DNA from: Elioraea thermophila (ex Habib et al. 2022) | GTDB lineage: Bacteria; Pseudomonadota; Alphaproteobacteria; Acetobacterales; Acetobacteraceae | Assembly: GCF_003336755.1 (NCBI RefSeq) | Contig: NZ_QMDI01000006.1 | Coordinates: 558,001 to 622,000, forward strand | Direction: 5' to 3' | Length of the DNA stretch: 64,000 bases | In this document: positions 28,625-37,589 of the stretch, piece by piece | Layout: each line of letters starts with the position of its first letter | How positions within the stretch are numbered: position 1 is the stretch's first letter | Program-made: the position numbers and the translations under genes | Notes under the pieces: generated by a model | What the model saw: the letters and a program-made list of their open reading frames with translations, nothing else | Databases searched by the model: none | Told to the model about the DNA's origin: nothing

Positions 28625-29160
28625 GACATCCGCGCGCGCATCGCCTCGGCCACCGCGGTGCGCGCGTCGCGCTCGGCCACTTCGGCCTGCAGGCGCGCGA
28701 GCTCCTCGGCTACCGCGCGGTGCTGCGCGATGGGCACATACTGGGCGGGGTCGGGGCTGTCGGCGCGGGCGCGCAAGGAGCGGGCGGCGGCGCGCTCGGT
28801 CCAGCGCACGCGGGCCCAGAGGCCGTCCTCGCGCGCCTCGATGGCGGTGATCCAGCCGGCGGCGGGCACCGGGCCCGCCTTCTCCTCGGCGGAGAGGCTC
28901 TGGTGGTCGTCGTCGATGGGCAGGTCGGCGCCGTGGCGAGCGAAGGCGGCGGCGACCGCCTCGGCATCGAGGCGATAGGGGCCGCGCCCGTCACGCGCCG
29001 AAAAGGTGCCCGCCGGAATGAGATGCACCCATTCCGGCGGGCCGCCCGCATCGTGGGCGGAGAGGTCGTTCACGGGAAGGGAGGAAACGCCAGTCAGCAG
29101 CGCGGCCGCGCCGGTCTCGTCCGGTGCTCCGGCAGGGGGGTCGGCGTGGTCGCGCGGCAT
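28625..29160 (-). pseudogene. Mu-like prophage I protein (protease/scaffold), truncated
   Basis: The N-terminal ~175 residues resemble the Mu gpI protease/scaffold family: HLIPAGTFSARDGRGPYRLD, ADLPIDDDHQSLSAEEKAG, VPAAGWITAIEAREDGLWARV and RWTERAAARSLRARA. The expected middle part (the EYRYLSPVF-like catalytic end) is missing and the frame jumps to the coiled-coil scaffold segment QYVPIAQHRAVAEELARLQAEVAERDART, suggesting an internal in-frame deletion. After EAMRARM similarity ends and the frame runs into the ABC fragments. Adjacent to another probable phage gene upstream. Confidence 0.65.
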
Positions 29161-29208
29161 GGCCGGGCCCTTAGCCCGGCGCGCGCAGGCCGTGCCATGT
29201 GACGGCGG

Positions 29209-29985
29209 TCAGGGGGCGGGGGGCAATCGCCGATCCAGGATTCGGGCTGCCTCCAAACTGGAGGCGCCGATCAGATAACAGCCGCAGGCCGGCAGCAGCG
29301 GGAGCCGAAAACGAGCGAACGTCTCGTTGCCATGGGGAAGAACAAGGCCGTCCTGAGCGCGGTGGGCGCGATACTCGCATCCGCTCGCCCTCACGATGAC
29401 GAGCGGAAATTCGGCCAGTTGCCGCTCTCGAACGATGGCGTGGGCGGCGTGGCTCGTCGTTACGGCCAAGAGAAACACCTTGCGTTCCCACAGGAACCGG
29501 CGCCGGCGGGCCTGTTCCTGCGCAAGCGCGCGAGCCACCTCCTCGGCGACGGCAGCGTGGCTGAGGCCGCGGCGCAAGGCTTCAAGAAGCACGTCGCGGG
29601 TTGCCCTGCGCGGAACGGTGATGCCGTGCCGGGAGCACAGCTGCACGAGAGCCGCATTGCGTAGCCCAGCCGCCAACCACGCGAGGGGATCCTCGCGCCG
29701 CAACTCGCCATCCTCATCTGGCCAAGGTGCCCAGTGCGACATCTGCATCGGCCAGTCTTCGGGGGGAACCCCCGCGAGAGCCGCCAGCGCAGCGTCGAAA
29801 AGCGGCCAGGAGAAGTCGCGTTCGCCGAAAACCGCGGCGAAGGCGCGCGGGACATCTTCCGAACGAAGGCCGCGGCCGCCCTCCTGCGCGCAGTACACGG
29901 CAACCCAGGCCTCCACTGCCGCTTCATTTGCGCCCTCGAGAACGCGCGCGGCGCCGGTCCGGTACTCGTGTTCCGTGACTGGCAT
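29209..29985 (-). CDS. Hypothetical protein, possibly a phage head-morphogenesis relative
   Basis: A 258-residue protein with no confident family. The C-terminal block CEYRAHRAQDGLVLPHG followed by RLPLLPACGCYLIGAS recalls the HRALDG...PPLHPNCRC end of SPP1 gp7/Mu gpF-like minor head proteins, and in Mu that gene lies just upstream of the I protease, as here (48 nt gap). The middle (RRATRDVLLEALRRGLSHAAVAEEVARALAQEQ) is helical as in that family. The usual paired CPxC motif is absent, so the assignment is weak. No frameshift is visible; it may be the best-preserved part of the prophage remnant. Confidence 0.45.
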   Translation of the reverse strand: MPVTEHEYRTGAARVLEGANEAAVEAWVAVYCAQEGGRGLRSEDVPRAFAAVFGERDFSWPLFDAALAALAGVPPEDWPMQMSHWAPWPDEDGELRREDPLAWLAAGLRNAALVQLCSRHGITVPRRATRDVLLEALRRGLSHAAVAEEVARALAQEQARRRRFLWERKVFLLAVTTSHAAHAIVRERQLAEFPLVIVRASGCEYRAHRAQDGLVLPHGNETFARFRLPLLPACGCYLIGASSLEAARILDRRLPPAP

Positions 29986-30091
29986 GGCTCAAGGCCCCTT
30001 CATGATCCCGGACGCTATCCCGCCCCCGCCCGGCGGCGGAAGGTCGCGGGCCGGGGTTTCGGCCCCGCTCGGCCTAGGGCATCACACCGCC

Positions 30092-30502
30092 ATGCCGATC
30101 CTCTACCCCGTTGCGGCGGGGACGATCCTGCTTTGCGACGACGACACCGGGTTCAGGCCGCCGGAAATGGTGAAGCGCCGCCCGGTTGTCGTCGTCTCGC
30201 CGCGCCTGCCGCACCGCGACGGCCTGGCCACCGTCGTGCCGCTGAGCACCACGGCGCCCAGAGAACCCGTGCCCTAAGTCTGCGAACTCGAACGCGCCGA
30301 AGCCTTGCCGGCCCCATTCGACGCCACCGCCATGTGGGTGAAGGCTGACATGGTGGCGACGGTCGCTTTCACCCGCCTGGACTTCTTCCGCACCCCGCGC
30401 GGCCCCGACGGCAAGCGCCGGTATCTGCGGCCAATGGTCGGTCCCGAAGACCTCGCGCGCATTCGCGCGGCGATTGCGCACGCCATCGGCCTTTACGGTT
30501 GA
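30092..30502 (+). pseudogene. PemK/MazF-like toxin with an in-frame TAA
   Basis: The frame begins MPILYPVAAGTILLCDDDTGF, then EMVKRRPVVVVSPRLPHR and VVPLSTTAP, the beta-barrel core of PemK/MazF-type endoribonuclease toxins. A TAA at 30275-30277 interrupts it after 61 codons; the same frame continues VCELERAEALPAPFD, MWVKADMVATVAFTRLDFFRT and RRYLRPMVGPEDLARIRAAI to a normal TGA, giving 136 residues in all. In related proteins the stop position is the tyrosine of PY-C, so one base change would restore the gene. No antitoxin gene is visible next to it; the upstream neighbour is the divergent phage-like gene. Confidence 0.7.
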
Positions 30503-30680
30503 TCTTCGCCGCGCACCGTACCACTTCGGTAGCGATCGCGCGCGGGCTTGCCCGCTGCGCCTCAAGACCACCCTCGGGTGGCCGGCCCCGCCCTGGCGAT
30601 GCCAAGCTGGCGGGGTCGTTGCTTTCGGGCCCAATCACCTCGGGGCCCAACCATCGCGTTCTGGCCCCTCCTTCAAACGC
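30503..30680. other. Intergenic, nothing recognised
   Basis: Between the ends of two converging broken genes. Short open frames exist on both strands but show no family features, ribosome site or repeat. Confidence 0.4.
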
Positions 30681-31439
30681 TCACCAAGCGCGGTTTGCGG
30701 ATACGCCGCAGTCACAGAACAGGTTCGCCTGGGCACTCTCGTTGAGGCGGATCACGCCGTTGATCAACCAAGTATCAGGAAACCGGGAGTGCGTTCCCAT
30801 GGCGAGCAGCATGCCGCGCCGCGGATACTCGACTTTGAACACGCGATCCATTTACGCCAAGGCTCTGCTCTCACCGTATTGTAGGCTCTACCGGAAGAAC
30901 GTGGCCTCAAGTTCCCAATCCTGGCATGTGCCTTCCCGAAGCCCATCGTCGCATTCGTAGCGATACTCGAACCGGAATGGGCAAGGCCTGTAAGGGATCA
31001 TCGGTTTCGTCTTGAACAGGTCGGCTTGTCTGCGCAGGGCTGCGAACCGTGCGGCCTCCTTTTCAAGGTCGTCCTTCGATTTGGGCTCGTCGGTGAAGTC
31101 GATGATACGCGCACGCAGCAAGGCCAGGCTTCGCCCGGCTTCGCGTTCCACTCCGAGGCCCGTGACGATGCGGTCGGCAGGAAATCGCTGTCGTTCCGAT
31201 TCCACCAGTCGGCCAAGTACGCGAACACTGTTCTGGTCGACGCGACGGCTTTCCGGTCTGCGGTCGTCCTGCGGCAGGAGCCAGCGAAACCGGATGCGGT
31301 CCCAACGTGCGAACTTCTTTCCTTCGTCAAGCGAACGGAACGAGACCGGATAAAGCCTGATCCAGTTTCCGTTCGGGTCGATACCGGCGCAGCAGACGGT
31401 CTCGCCGTGGCGCTGCGCTCGCGAAAGCAGCGCCGGCAC
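30681..31439 (-). pseudogene. WIRLYP-type conserved hypothetical protein with two in-frame stops
   Basis: A member of a widespread uncharacterised family, recognised by ETVCCAGIDPNGNWIRLYPV, FARWDRIRFRWLLPQDDRRPESRR and PFRFEYRYECDDG followed by CQDWELEATFFR. After FFR comes a TAG (30888-30890, where relatives have tryptophan), eleven codons later a TAA (30852-30854), and the frame then continues EYPRRGMLLAMGTHSRFPDTW and LINGVIRLNE to a TGA, the normal C-terminus of the family. So the gene is complete apart from two nonsense codons. Its GTG start lies in the truncated glycosyltransferase upstream, which it seems to have been fused to by deletion. Confidence 0.7.
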
Positions 31440-31914
31440 GCATCCGGCGAGGCTTCCTCGCAGAGCCGGCCGGCGGTGGTGTGCAGCAGGCCCTCGTTGG
31501 CACAGATCGCGGCGTAGTCGTGCAGGGTGAGCACGATCATCGCCTCGGGCAGACAGCGTCGAAGGAGCTGCAGAATCTCCACCCCGATCAGCAACGGGTG
31601 GTGCATGTGCACGACATCCGGCTGAGGTCGTGCAGCAGGCGTTCGAGTTCGGGCGCGATGCCGTGCAGGTCGATCTGCGACAACAGGAACCGATCGAACC
31701 CCTCGGTGCCCATCAGGAGCTCGTCGGGCGCCGAGCCCACCGTCTGGAACGGCGTGCCCGGGCTCGCCGGCCGATGCAGGGCGCTCACGCCGGCGACGAA
31801 CAGACCCTCGATGCCCGGGCGGCGACGCAGGGCGCGGAACAGCGCGGGGGCGGCAATCTCCGTCCCGCCCGCCTGCAACAGGGGATGACCATGACAGAGG
31901 AAGAGGATGCGCAC
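31440..31914 (-). pseudogene. Glycosyltransferase family 4, frameshifted and 3'-truncated
   Basis: The GTG start has GAGGAGG 6 nt upstream and gives VRILFLCHGHPLLQAGGTEIA, typical of family 4 glycosyltransferases, continuing FDRFLLSQIDLHGIAPELERLL. Near 31625 the frame slips; the other frame carries QPDVVHMHHPLLIGVEILQLL, MIVLTLHDYAAICANEGLL and DACRRCF, the next conserved segment. The gene then ends abruptly against the WIRLYP-type gene; the whole C-terminal UDP-sugar-binding domain is missing. It follows the methyltransferase with 11 nt between them. Confidence 0.7.
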
Positions 31915-31925
31915 GCCGAACCTCC

Positions 31926-32737
31926 TCAGCCGCGTTCGAAGACGCAGATGTCCTGGAACGAGACGCCACCGCGCCGGCCGGACCAGGTGCCGTAGGCGGC
32001 AGGGCGGCGGCGTCGCAGCCCCGCGGCGAGGAAGGCGGCGAGCAGTGCGTCCTCGTCGAACGCGACCGCCGCGAGCGGGGCGTCGGCATCGGCATGCAGC
32101 ACCTTCTCCTCCGGTCGGTCGGGAAAGGCGGGGCGGGCGGTGCCGCAGGCGATGCCGGCTCGCGACGGACCGTTCAGCAGGAAGGCGGTGGCGAAACAGC
32201 GCCCGCCCGGCGCGAGCACACGCGCAATCTCGGCCGCGTAACGACGGACCGCCGACAGGTCGAGATGGGCCAGCACGGAGACGAGGAGCACGACATCCGC
32301 ACTGCCCGGCGGCCGAGGCGGCGTGACGGCGTCGGCCGGGAGGCGCCGTTCGGGTTATAGAGCGGGTGCGCGACGGCGAGATGGCGGAAGCGGAACGACG
32401 GATAGACGGGCGTGATCGTACGCGCACACCACGCGATCGCCGCCGCATCGACGTCGAGACCCTCATAGGAACCCTGCTCCGACAGGTACCGGGTGAGCGG
32501 GATCGCCATCCTCCCCACCCCGCAGCCGAGATCGAGCACACACTCGTGCGGCGCGAGACCGGCGAGGCGGACGAAGTGGCCGAGGAACTCGGCGCCGATG
32601 GCCCGGAAATCGCCATCTCCGCAGGTCATCAACTCGGGCGGCGGAGCGGGCAGGAAGCGATTGGCCGCGAGATGCGCGCACAGGACGTCGAGCGTGTGCT
32701 GACCCATGACGGGGGGGGGCTGCGCGAGGGCGGTCAT
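31926..32737 (-). pseudogene. Class I SAM-dependent methyltransferase, frameshifted
   Basis: The N-terminal frame runs MTALAQPPPVMGQHTLDVL to HECVLDLGCGVGRMAIPLTRYL (SAM motif I, about residues 68-78), GLDVDAAAIAWC and HPLYNPNG. Near 32345 one base is lost; the next frame carries DVVLLVSVLAHLDLSAVRRY (motif IV region), EIARVLAPGGRCFATAFLL and SGRRGGVSFQDICVF. Restored, the protein is about 270 residues, normal for glycan-cluster methyltransferases. A run of nine G at 32712 encodes the proline stretch and is in frame. Confidence 0.72.
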
Positions 32738-32787
32738 CGTGTCTCGCGCCGGTTGCAGCGGCGCATCAGCGCCTCGATCGCGGCATT

Positions 32788-34163
32788 TCAACGCTCGGCG
32801 TGCAGGCGCCGGTTCAAGAGGGAGGCGAGCGTGCCGCGATAGCTTCGGCTGAGCGCGATGGAGCGGCGCTCGAAATGCCGAACCTCAACCGCCGGCTCGT
32901 AGCGGATCCGCCCACCGCGCGCGCGCAGCGTGAGGCAGAGTTCGCTGTCCTCGCAGTCACCCACGATGGAAGCCTCGGTCAGACCGCCCACCGCCTCGAA
33001 GGCGGCGCGGTCGACGTGGAGGCAGGCGCCGGTGACGGCAGGAACCTCGCGCGCCTTCCCGGCCGGCGGATCGGCGCGCGGCAATCCCTTGAAATACTGA
33101 CGGTTGTATCGGAGCCCATCCGCATCGCGGGTGAAATAGAGGCCCGCGTGCTGGATCGATCCGTCCTCGAACAGGAGTTTCGGACCGACCGCCACCGTTC
33201 CGTTGACGGAAAGGTCGGAAACGAGGCGACCGACCCAGCCAGGGCGATCGGGCACCACGTCGCTGTTCGACAAGGAGAAGCCGCCGTCCGCGCGCGAGGC
33301 CCGCGCCGACATTGTTCGCCGCCGCATAGCCGCGATTGCGCGGCGGCACGGCGAGCACCAACGGCAACCCGTGCATCGCGCTCAGGCCGCGAGATGTGCT
33401 CCACCTCCTCGGCCTGTTCCGGGCTGTCGAGCACGATGATCGTCTCCACGTCGCACCGGGCAGGAGCGGTGGCGAAAGCGGCGAGTTGTGTGGGCAGGGA
33501 GGCGAGGTTGCGGTGGATCGGCACCGGCACGCTGACCTCGGGCCGCTCAGGCGCCGTGCCGAGACGCCGCACCACGGGGTCGCGCGGAGCGGCGAGGTGG
33601 GCGGGGTGCAGGCGTGCCGCCGCCGGCCGCAGACACTGCGCAAGCATCGCCTCGGTGACTGCCTCCGGACGAACCGAAGCCAGCACCGCATCGCGCGCCT
33701 GGGCCGGTGCGAGGGTGCGGAGAGCAGGGGTGAGGACCAGCCTCGCCCCTCCCCGCAGCTCGACGACGAGATCCGGCTGCGGCCCTGCCGACGCGGCATC
33801 CGGCACGTAAGCGACGAAGCCATGCGCGTCCTCGGCCGGGGCGTGAGGGGCGCGGCGGAACCGCTCGCCGAGGTCACGGCGGAGAAACCTGGGCACGGCC
33901 TCGTCCGGCACCACGCGCCGCGTCGTCGCGGTGGCGAGTGCGAAGCCCCCGACGAGGTCGTGCGGATCGCGAAGCCACCCGCGCAGGAAGAGGCCGCCTT
34001 CGGGGGCGGGAATGGCGAGGTCGACCGCTCCCGTCAGCGCGCTCTCGACGCGCGCAGGACTGCGCGGACGCGCCGGCGCGAGAAGGGAGGCCGCTCGGAG
34101 CACCGTCGCGATTTCCGGCTCGCTCGCACGCGCGGCGAGGACGGCAGGAACGAGCCGGGTCAA
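32788..34163 (-). pseudogene. Glycosyltransferase family 2, broken by two frameshifts
   Basis: A large glycosyltransferase. The first 230 codons hold an N-terminal domain I do not recognise, then PEVSVPVPIHRNLASLPTQL and DVETIIVLDSPEQAEEV start the GT-A domain. Around 33390 the frame changes to LSAMHGLPLVLAVPPRNRGYA and ANNVGA, and around 33275 again to FSLSNSDVVPDRPGWVGRLV (SNSD takes the place of the DxD), PKLLFEDGSIQHAGLYFTRD, VTGACLHVDRAAFEAVGGLTEA and GDCEDSELCLTLRARG. The first codon used here is a TTG and the frame is open upstream as far as a TGA at 34245, so this and the next feature may be one original gene. Confidence 0.68.
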
Positions 34164-34244
34164 TGCCCGCGCCGTTTCCCCGCCCGTCAGGAGGCGGTCG
34201 AGCAGTGGCGGCAGATCGCCTTCCGGCGGGGCGATCGGCCTCGG

Positions 34245-34870
34245 TCAGCCCCCGGTCCCCGCTTCGCAGAGCACCTCAACCGGCACCGGAGCCTCGATGA
34301 GGGCATGCACGACCTCGTCGGCCGAAACGACCAGCCGACGATGCGCGCCTCGCCGACCAGGGGCACGACGCCGGCGGGGGCAGGACCATTCGCGCGCAGG
34401 AAGCGCCATGGCCCCGGCCCCGCCGCGACCGGCCGGGCCGGCGGTTCGCCCCGGGCGAGATCGCGCGCGAGGGTCGCGAGCAGGGCGCGAAAGGTGCTGC
34501 TGTCCTGCAGGCGGAACAGTCCCAAGCCGGCTTCGAGCAAAAGCCCGAGCAGGCGGCGCCGGGCGAGCGGCTCCAGTGTCTCGACCAGCGCACCGGCATC
34601 GTCGCCCAGCGCAGCGGGGGCGATCCCCGGGCCGCCCTCGCCGAGCGCGATCCGCTCTCCGCGCCGCGACGGCCTGAGCCTGAGCAGGGCGACGCGGCGG
34701 TCGCCCGGCGGCAGCACGGCCGAGACGATCGGATGCCCGATCGCAGCGGGACCAGCGGGGGGACGCAGGGGGGCCGGCCAAAGGGCGGCGTTCCACAGCA
34801 GGAGCGCGACTCCCTCCCCGATCCAGGCTCCGGCGAGCCCGACATCGCTTTCGCAAACGCGCTGCAACAT
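34245..34870 (-). pseudogene. Frameshifted 5' part of a glycan-cluster protein
   Basis: Starts MLQRVCESDVGLAGAWIGEG with GGAAGG 8 nt upstream of the ATG. It is Leu/Ala/Arg-rich with no recognised domain. Near 34347 a base is missing (ARIVG then LVVSADEVVHALIEAPV in the next frame), and the second frame ends TGA 82 nt before the frame of the glycosyltransferase becomes recognisable, in the same reading frame. A single CGA to TGA change would join the two. Function unknown. Confidence 0.45.
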
Positions 34871-34934
34871 GTGATGGCCTTCCGTCCGGGCACCAGGCGG
34901 GAGCGGAGGTGGAGTGACCCGCTCCCGCTCCGGC

Positions 34935-35564
34935 TCAGACGATCACGATGTGGCCCGATGGGTTGGCCTGCACGTCCTCCGCCTTGATGCCGACCAACGT
35001 GATGCTGTCGCCGTTGCCGAGGTCGATCACCGCGTTGCCCTTCACGGAGGTGACGTTGTTGGGGAGGTCGGCCGGGGTGATGACGGCGAGGCCGTTGATG
35101 GTCTTCGGGATGTGCAGGATGTCGCCGTTGGAGAAGTCGAGAACGACATCCTTGCCACCGCCCGAGGTGAAGACGAAGGTGTCGTTGCCCGAGCCGCCGA
35201 TCAGCGTGTCGTTGCCGGAACCGCCGTCGAGCACATCGTCGCCAGCCCCGCCGACCAGCGTGTCGCTGCCCCCGCCGCCGAACAGGCGATCGTTGCCGGC
35301 ACCGCCGGTCATCGTGTCGTCGCCCGCGCCGCCGTCCAGAACGTCGCCGCCGTCCCCGCCATCGATCACGTCGTGACCGGCACCGCCGAAGATCGCGTCG
35401 TTGCCGGCACCGGCGTCAATGGTGTCGTCACCGTCACCACCGACGACGAGATCGTTGCCGCTGGCGGCAAGGATGGTGTCATCGCCCGTGCCCGCATCGA
35501 TGAAATCGACCCTGTCGGTGCCGATGATCGGGTCGTCGAACGTGCTGCCGGGAGTCGTCGCCAC
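34935..35564 (-). CDS. RTX calcium-binding repeat protein
   Basis: A 209-residue acidic protein made almost entirely of about eleven RTX nonapeptides (GGxGxDxxx), e.g. [45 protein letters not shown], which form a calcium-binding beta-roll, followed by [22 protein letters not shown] and a C-terminal region of about 50 residues ending GHIVIV, typical of type I secretion signals. There is no enzymatic domain and no Sec signal. GTG was chosen as start because AGGAG lies 7 nt upstream; a longer reading adds Arg-rich sequence unlike an RTX protein. Likely exported through a type I system such as the one at 2.2-5.8 kb. Confidence 0.85.
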   Translation of the reverse strand: MATTPGSTFDDPIIGTDRVDFIDAGTGDDTILAASGNDLVVGGDGDDTIDAGAGNDAIFGGAGHDVIDGGDGGDVLDGGAGDDTMTGGAGNDRLFGGGGSDTLVGGAGDDVLDGGSGNDTLIGGSGNDTFVFTSGGGKDVVLDFSNGDILHIPKTINGLAVITPADLPNNVTSVKGNAVIDLGNGDSITLVGIKAEDVQANPSGHIVIV

Positions 35565-35797
35565 AGTGGTTCTCCTGCTCGCCCGTTGCTTCTCTGGTCC
35601 GAGTTCAGGGGGACGGGATCGGATCGTTCCGTCTTCCGCACTGCAGCGGACGAGACCGAGCGCGATCGGCAGAGGTGAACCGGAACTCAACAGAGCGTTT
35701 CGTGAACGTGAAACTCGCAACCACCCCAACTAACCTAGCCCTAATAAACGGCTGCCGGCCTCGCGCGTAACGATCGGCAGGGAGGGAGTGTACCGCC
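35565..35797. promoter_or_regulatory. Divergent promoter region of the RTX gene and rfbC
   Basis: This is one of the few AT-richer patches in the window (CTAACCTAGCCCTAATAAAC around 35732-35751). TTAGGG/TATTAG-like -10 candidates occur on both strands, but no convincing -35 spacing can be fixed by eye. Confidence 0.35.
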
Positions 35798-36409
35798 GTG
35801 CAGGTGATCGACACGCTCCTTCCTGAGGTGAAACTGATTCGACCGAAGCGCCATCGCAACCCGCGCGGCGTGTTCGCCGAGACGTACAGCGAAGCCGTGC
35901 TCGCCGCCTTCGGCATCACCGCGCAGTTCGTGCAGGACAATCACTCGATTTCGCTGCGCGCCGGCACGGTGTGCGGGCTGCATTTCCAGATCCCCCCCTT
36001 CGCCCAGGCGAAGCTCGTGCGCGTGGTGCGCGGCGCAGTGTTCGACGTCGCGGTCGATCTCCGTCGCGGCTCACCGACCTTCGGCAGGCACGTCGCCGCC
36101 ATTCTCACCGCTGCGGACTGGTCGATGCCGTTCATTCCGGAGGGCTTCGCGCACGACTTCTGCACGCTCGCCGACGACACGGAGGTCGTCTACAAGGCCT
36201 CGGCTCCGTATGCGCCGACGCATGATCGCGGCATCTTCTGGGCCGATCCCGATCTCGCGATCGACTGGCCGGTCGCCGAAGAGGCGGCGATCCTCTCGGA
36301 GAAGGACCGTCGTCAGCCGCGGTTGGCGGAGCTCGCTGATTGGTTCCATCACAGCCCGCCGGCCGGCCCCGAGCGCCGCGGCGACGAACGGCCTGCCCAT
36401 GCCGGGTAA
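35798..36409 (+). CDS. rfbC: dTDP-4-dehydrorhamnose 3,5-epimerase
   Basis: A 203-residue RmlC-type cupin that epimerises dTDP-4-keto-6-deoxyglucose on the way to dTDP-rhamnose. Family marks are RHRNPRGVFAETYSE, FVQDNHSISLRAGTVCGLHFQ (catalytic histidine), VRGAVFDVAVDLRRGSPTFG, FIPEGFAHDFCTLADDTEVVYK and GIFWADPDLAIDWP. The last 20 residues overlap rfbD and lack family similarity, which is common. GGGAGGGAG stands 8 nt before the ATG. With rfbD downstream it implies rhamnose in a surface glycan; rfbA and rfbB are not in the window. Confidence 0.93.
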   Translation: MQVIDTLLPEVKLIRPKRHRNPRGVFAETYSEAVLAAFGITAQFVQDNHSISLRAGTVCGLHFQIPPFAQAKLVRVVRGAVFDVAVDLRRGSPTFGRHVAAILTAADWSMPFIPEGFAHDFCTLADDTEVVYKASAPYAPTHDRGIFWADPDLAIDWPVAEEAAILSEKDRRQPRLAELADWFHHSPPAGPERRGDERPAHAG

Positions 36410-37589
36410 GCCGAGGATCATCGTCCTGGGCGGTGAGGGTCAGCTGGGCCGCGCCGTGGCGGGCGCCGGGGGCGATGCGGAGATCCTCCGTCTCAGCCAC
36501 ACGGCGGCGGACGTGACGGACCGGGGCTCGGTTGCGGAGCCGCTCGCGCGCACGCGGCCGGATGTCGTGGTGGACGCGGCGGCGTATACGGCGGTGGATC
36601 GGGCGGAGCGCGAAGCCGACCGCCGCTTCGCCGTCGACCGCGACGGGGCGGGAATCGTCGCCGCCGCCTGTGCTGCGCGCGGCATTCCGCTCGTGCACCT
36701 CTCCACCGACCACGTGTTCGACGGCCGCAAGGGCGAGCCCTGCACGGAGGAGGATCCTGTCGGCCCGCTGAACGTGTACGGCCTCTCCAAGGCGGCGGGT
36801 GAGAGCCTCGTGCTGGCACGGCACGAGCAGGCGCTGATCGTGCGCACGGCATGGCTGTTCGGTGCGGGGGGCGGAAATTTCATCCGCGCCATTCGCCACC
36901 GCGCCCTTGCCGGCGAGGCGCCGCGCGTGGTCGCCGACCAGCGCGGCTCGCCGACCCCGGCGCCCGACTTGGCTGCGTTGCTGCTCGTTCTCTGCCGCCG
37001 CGTCGCGGAGGGAGGACGATTGAGCGGCCTTGTGCACGTCGCCGGTTGGCCGGATGTCACGTGGCATGCGCTGGCCGAAGCAGCGGTGGCGGTCGCCCTG
37101 CCCCCGGCTCACCGGCCGCCGATTGCAGCGCTTGCGACCGCCGACTTCCCGACCGCAGCGCGCCGGCCGGCGGACTCTCGGCTGGCCTGCACGCGGCTTT
37201 GCGGCACTCACGGGTTGGAACGACCCGACTGGCAGCGTTCCCTGCCGCGCATCGTGGCCGCAATCGGGATGGAGGAGGCGGCGCGGCGCGCCCCCTCTTC
37301 CCGCGCTGCGCTCGCCGCAGCCGGCGTGGACTGGGTTGCGACGCGCTCGATCAGGGCGGACCAGCGAGCGAGCGCACGGTCACGGCGAAAGCGAGCGAGG
37401 ATGGTGCGCCGCGCCGCGCGCCGAACGGCGTCGAGCGCATCACCGGCGGCGAGAAGTTCCGCCGCACAGGCAGCGAGAGCCCCTGGATCACGCAGGTCGG
37501 CGACCATGCCGTTCGCGCCCGGTTCGATCACCTCACGCACCGGAGCGGTGTCGGAGGCGAGCACGAGACAGCCGGCGGCCATGGCCTGA
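36399..37589 (+). CDS. rfbD: dTDP-4-dehydrorhamnose reductase, with a non-homologous C-terminal run-on
   Basis: The NADPH-binding start is IIVLGGEGQLGRAVAGAGG, followed by DAAAYTAVDRAEREADRRFAVD, LVHLSTDHVFDGRKGEP (STDYVF motif with H), the catalytic YGLSKAAGE and IVRTAWLFGAGGGNFIRAI, which make it RfbD/RmlD. Family similarity ends near residue 290 (about 37265, PDWQRSLPRIVAAIG); the frame then stays open for a further 105 codons that are Arg/Ala/Ser-rich and antisense to the 3' end of the converging glycosyltransferase gene. The original stop has probably been lost. The ATG overlaps rfbC by 11 nt. Confidence 0.85.
   Translation: MPGKPRIIVLGGEGQLGRAVAGAGGDAEILRLSHTAADVTDRGSVAEPLARTRPDVVVDAAAYTAVDRAEREADRRFAVDRDGAGIVAAACAARGIPLVHLSTDHVFDGRKGEPCTEEDPVGPLNVYGLSKAAGESLVLARHEQALIVRTAWLFGAGGGNFIRAIRHRALAGEAPRVVADQRGSPTPAPDLAALLLVLCRRVAEGGRLSGLVHVAGWPDVTWHALAEAAVAVALPPAHRPPIAALATADFPTAARRPADSRLACTRLCGTHGLERPDWQRSLPRIVAAIGMEEAARRAPSSRAALAAAGVDWVATRSIRADQRASARSRRKRARMVRRAARRTASSASPAARSSAAQAARAPGSRRSATMPFAPGSITSRTGAVSEASTRQPAAMA

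Noticed and set aside
32711-32720. Run of nine G as a phase-variation switch
   Set aside because: The run encodes an in-frame proline stretch near the N-terminus of a gene broken elsewhere, and a single sequence cannot show length variation.
35150-35500. Regular short DNA repeats that could suggest a CRISPR array
   Set aside because: The period is 27 nt, matching nine-residue RTX units in a continuous coding frame; there are no unique spacers between identical repeats.
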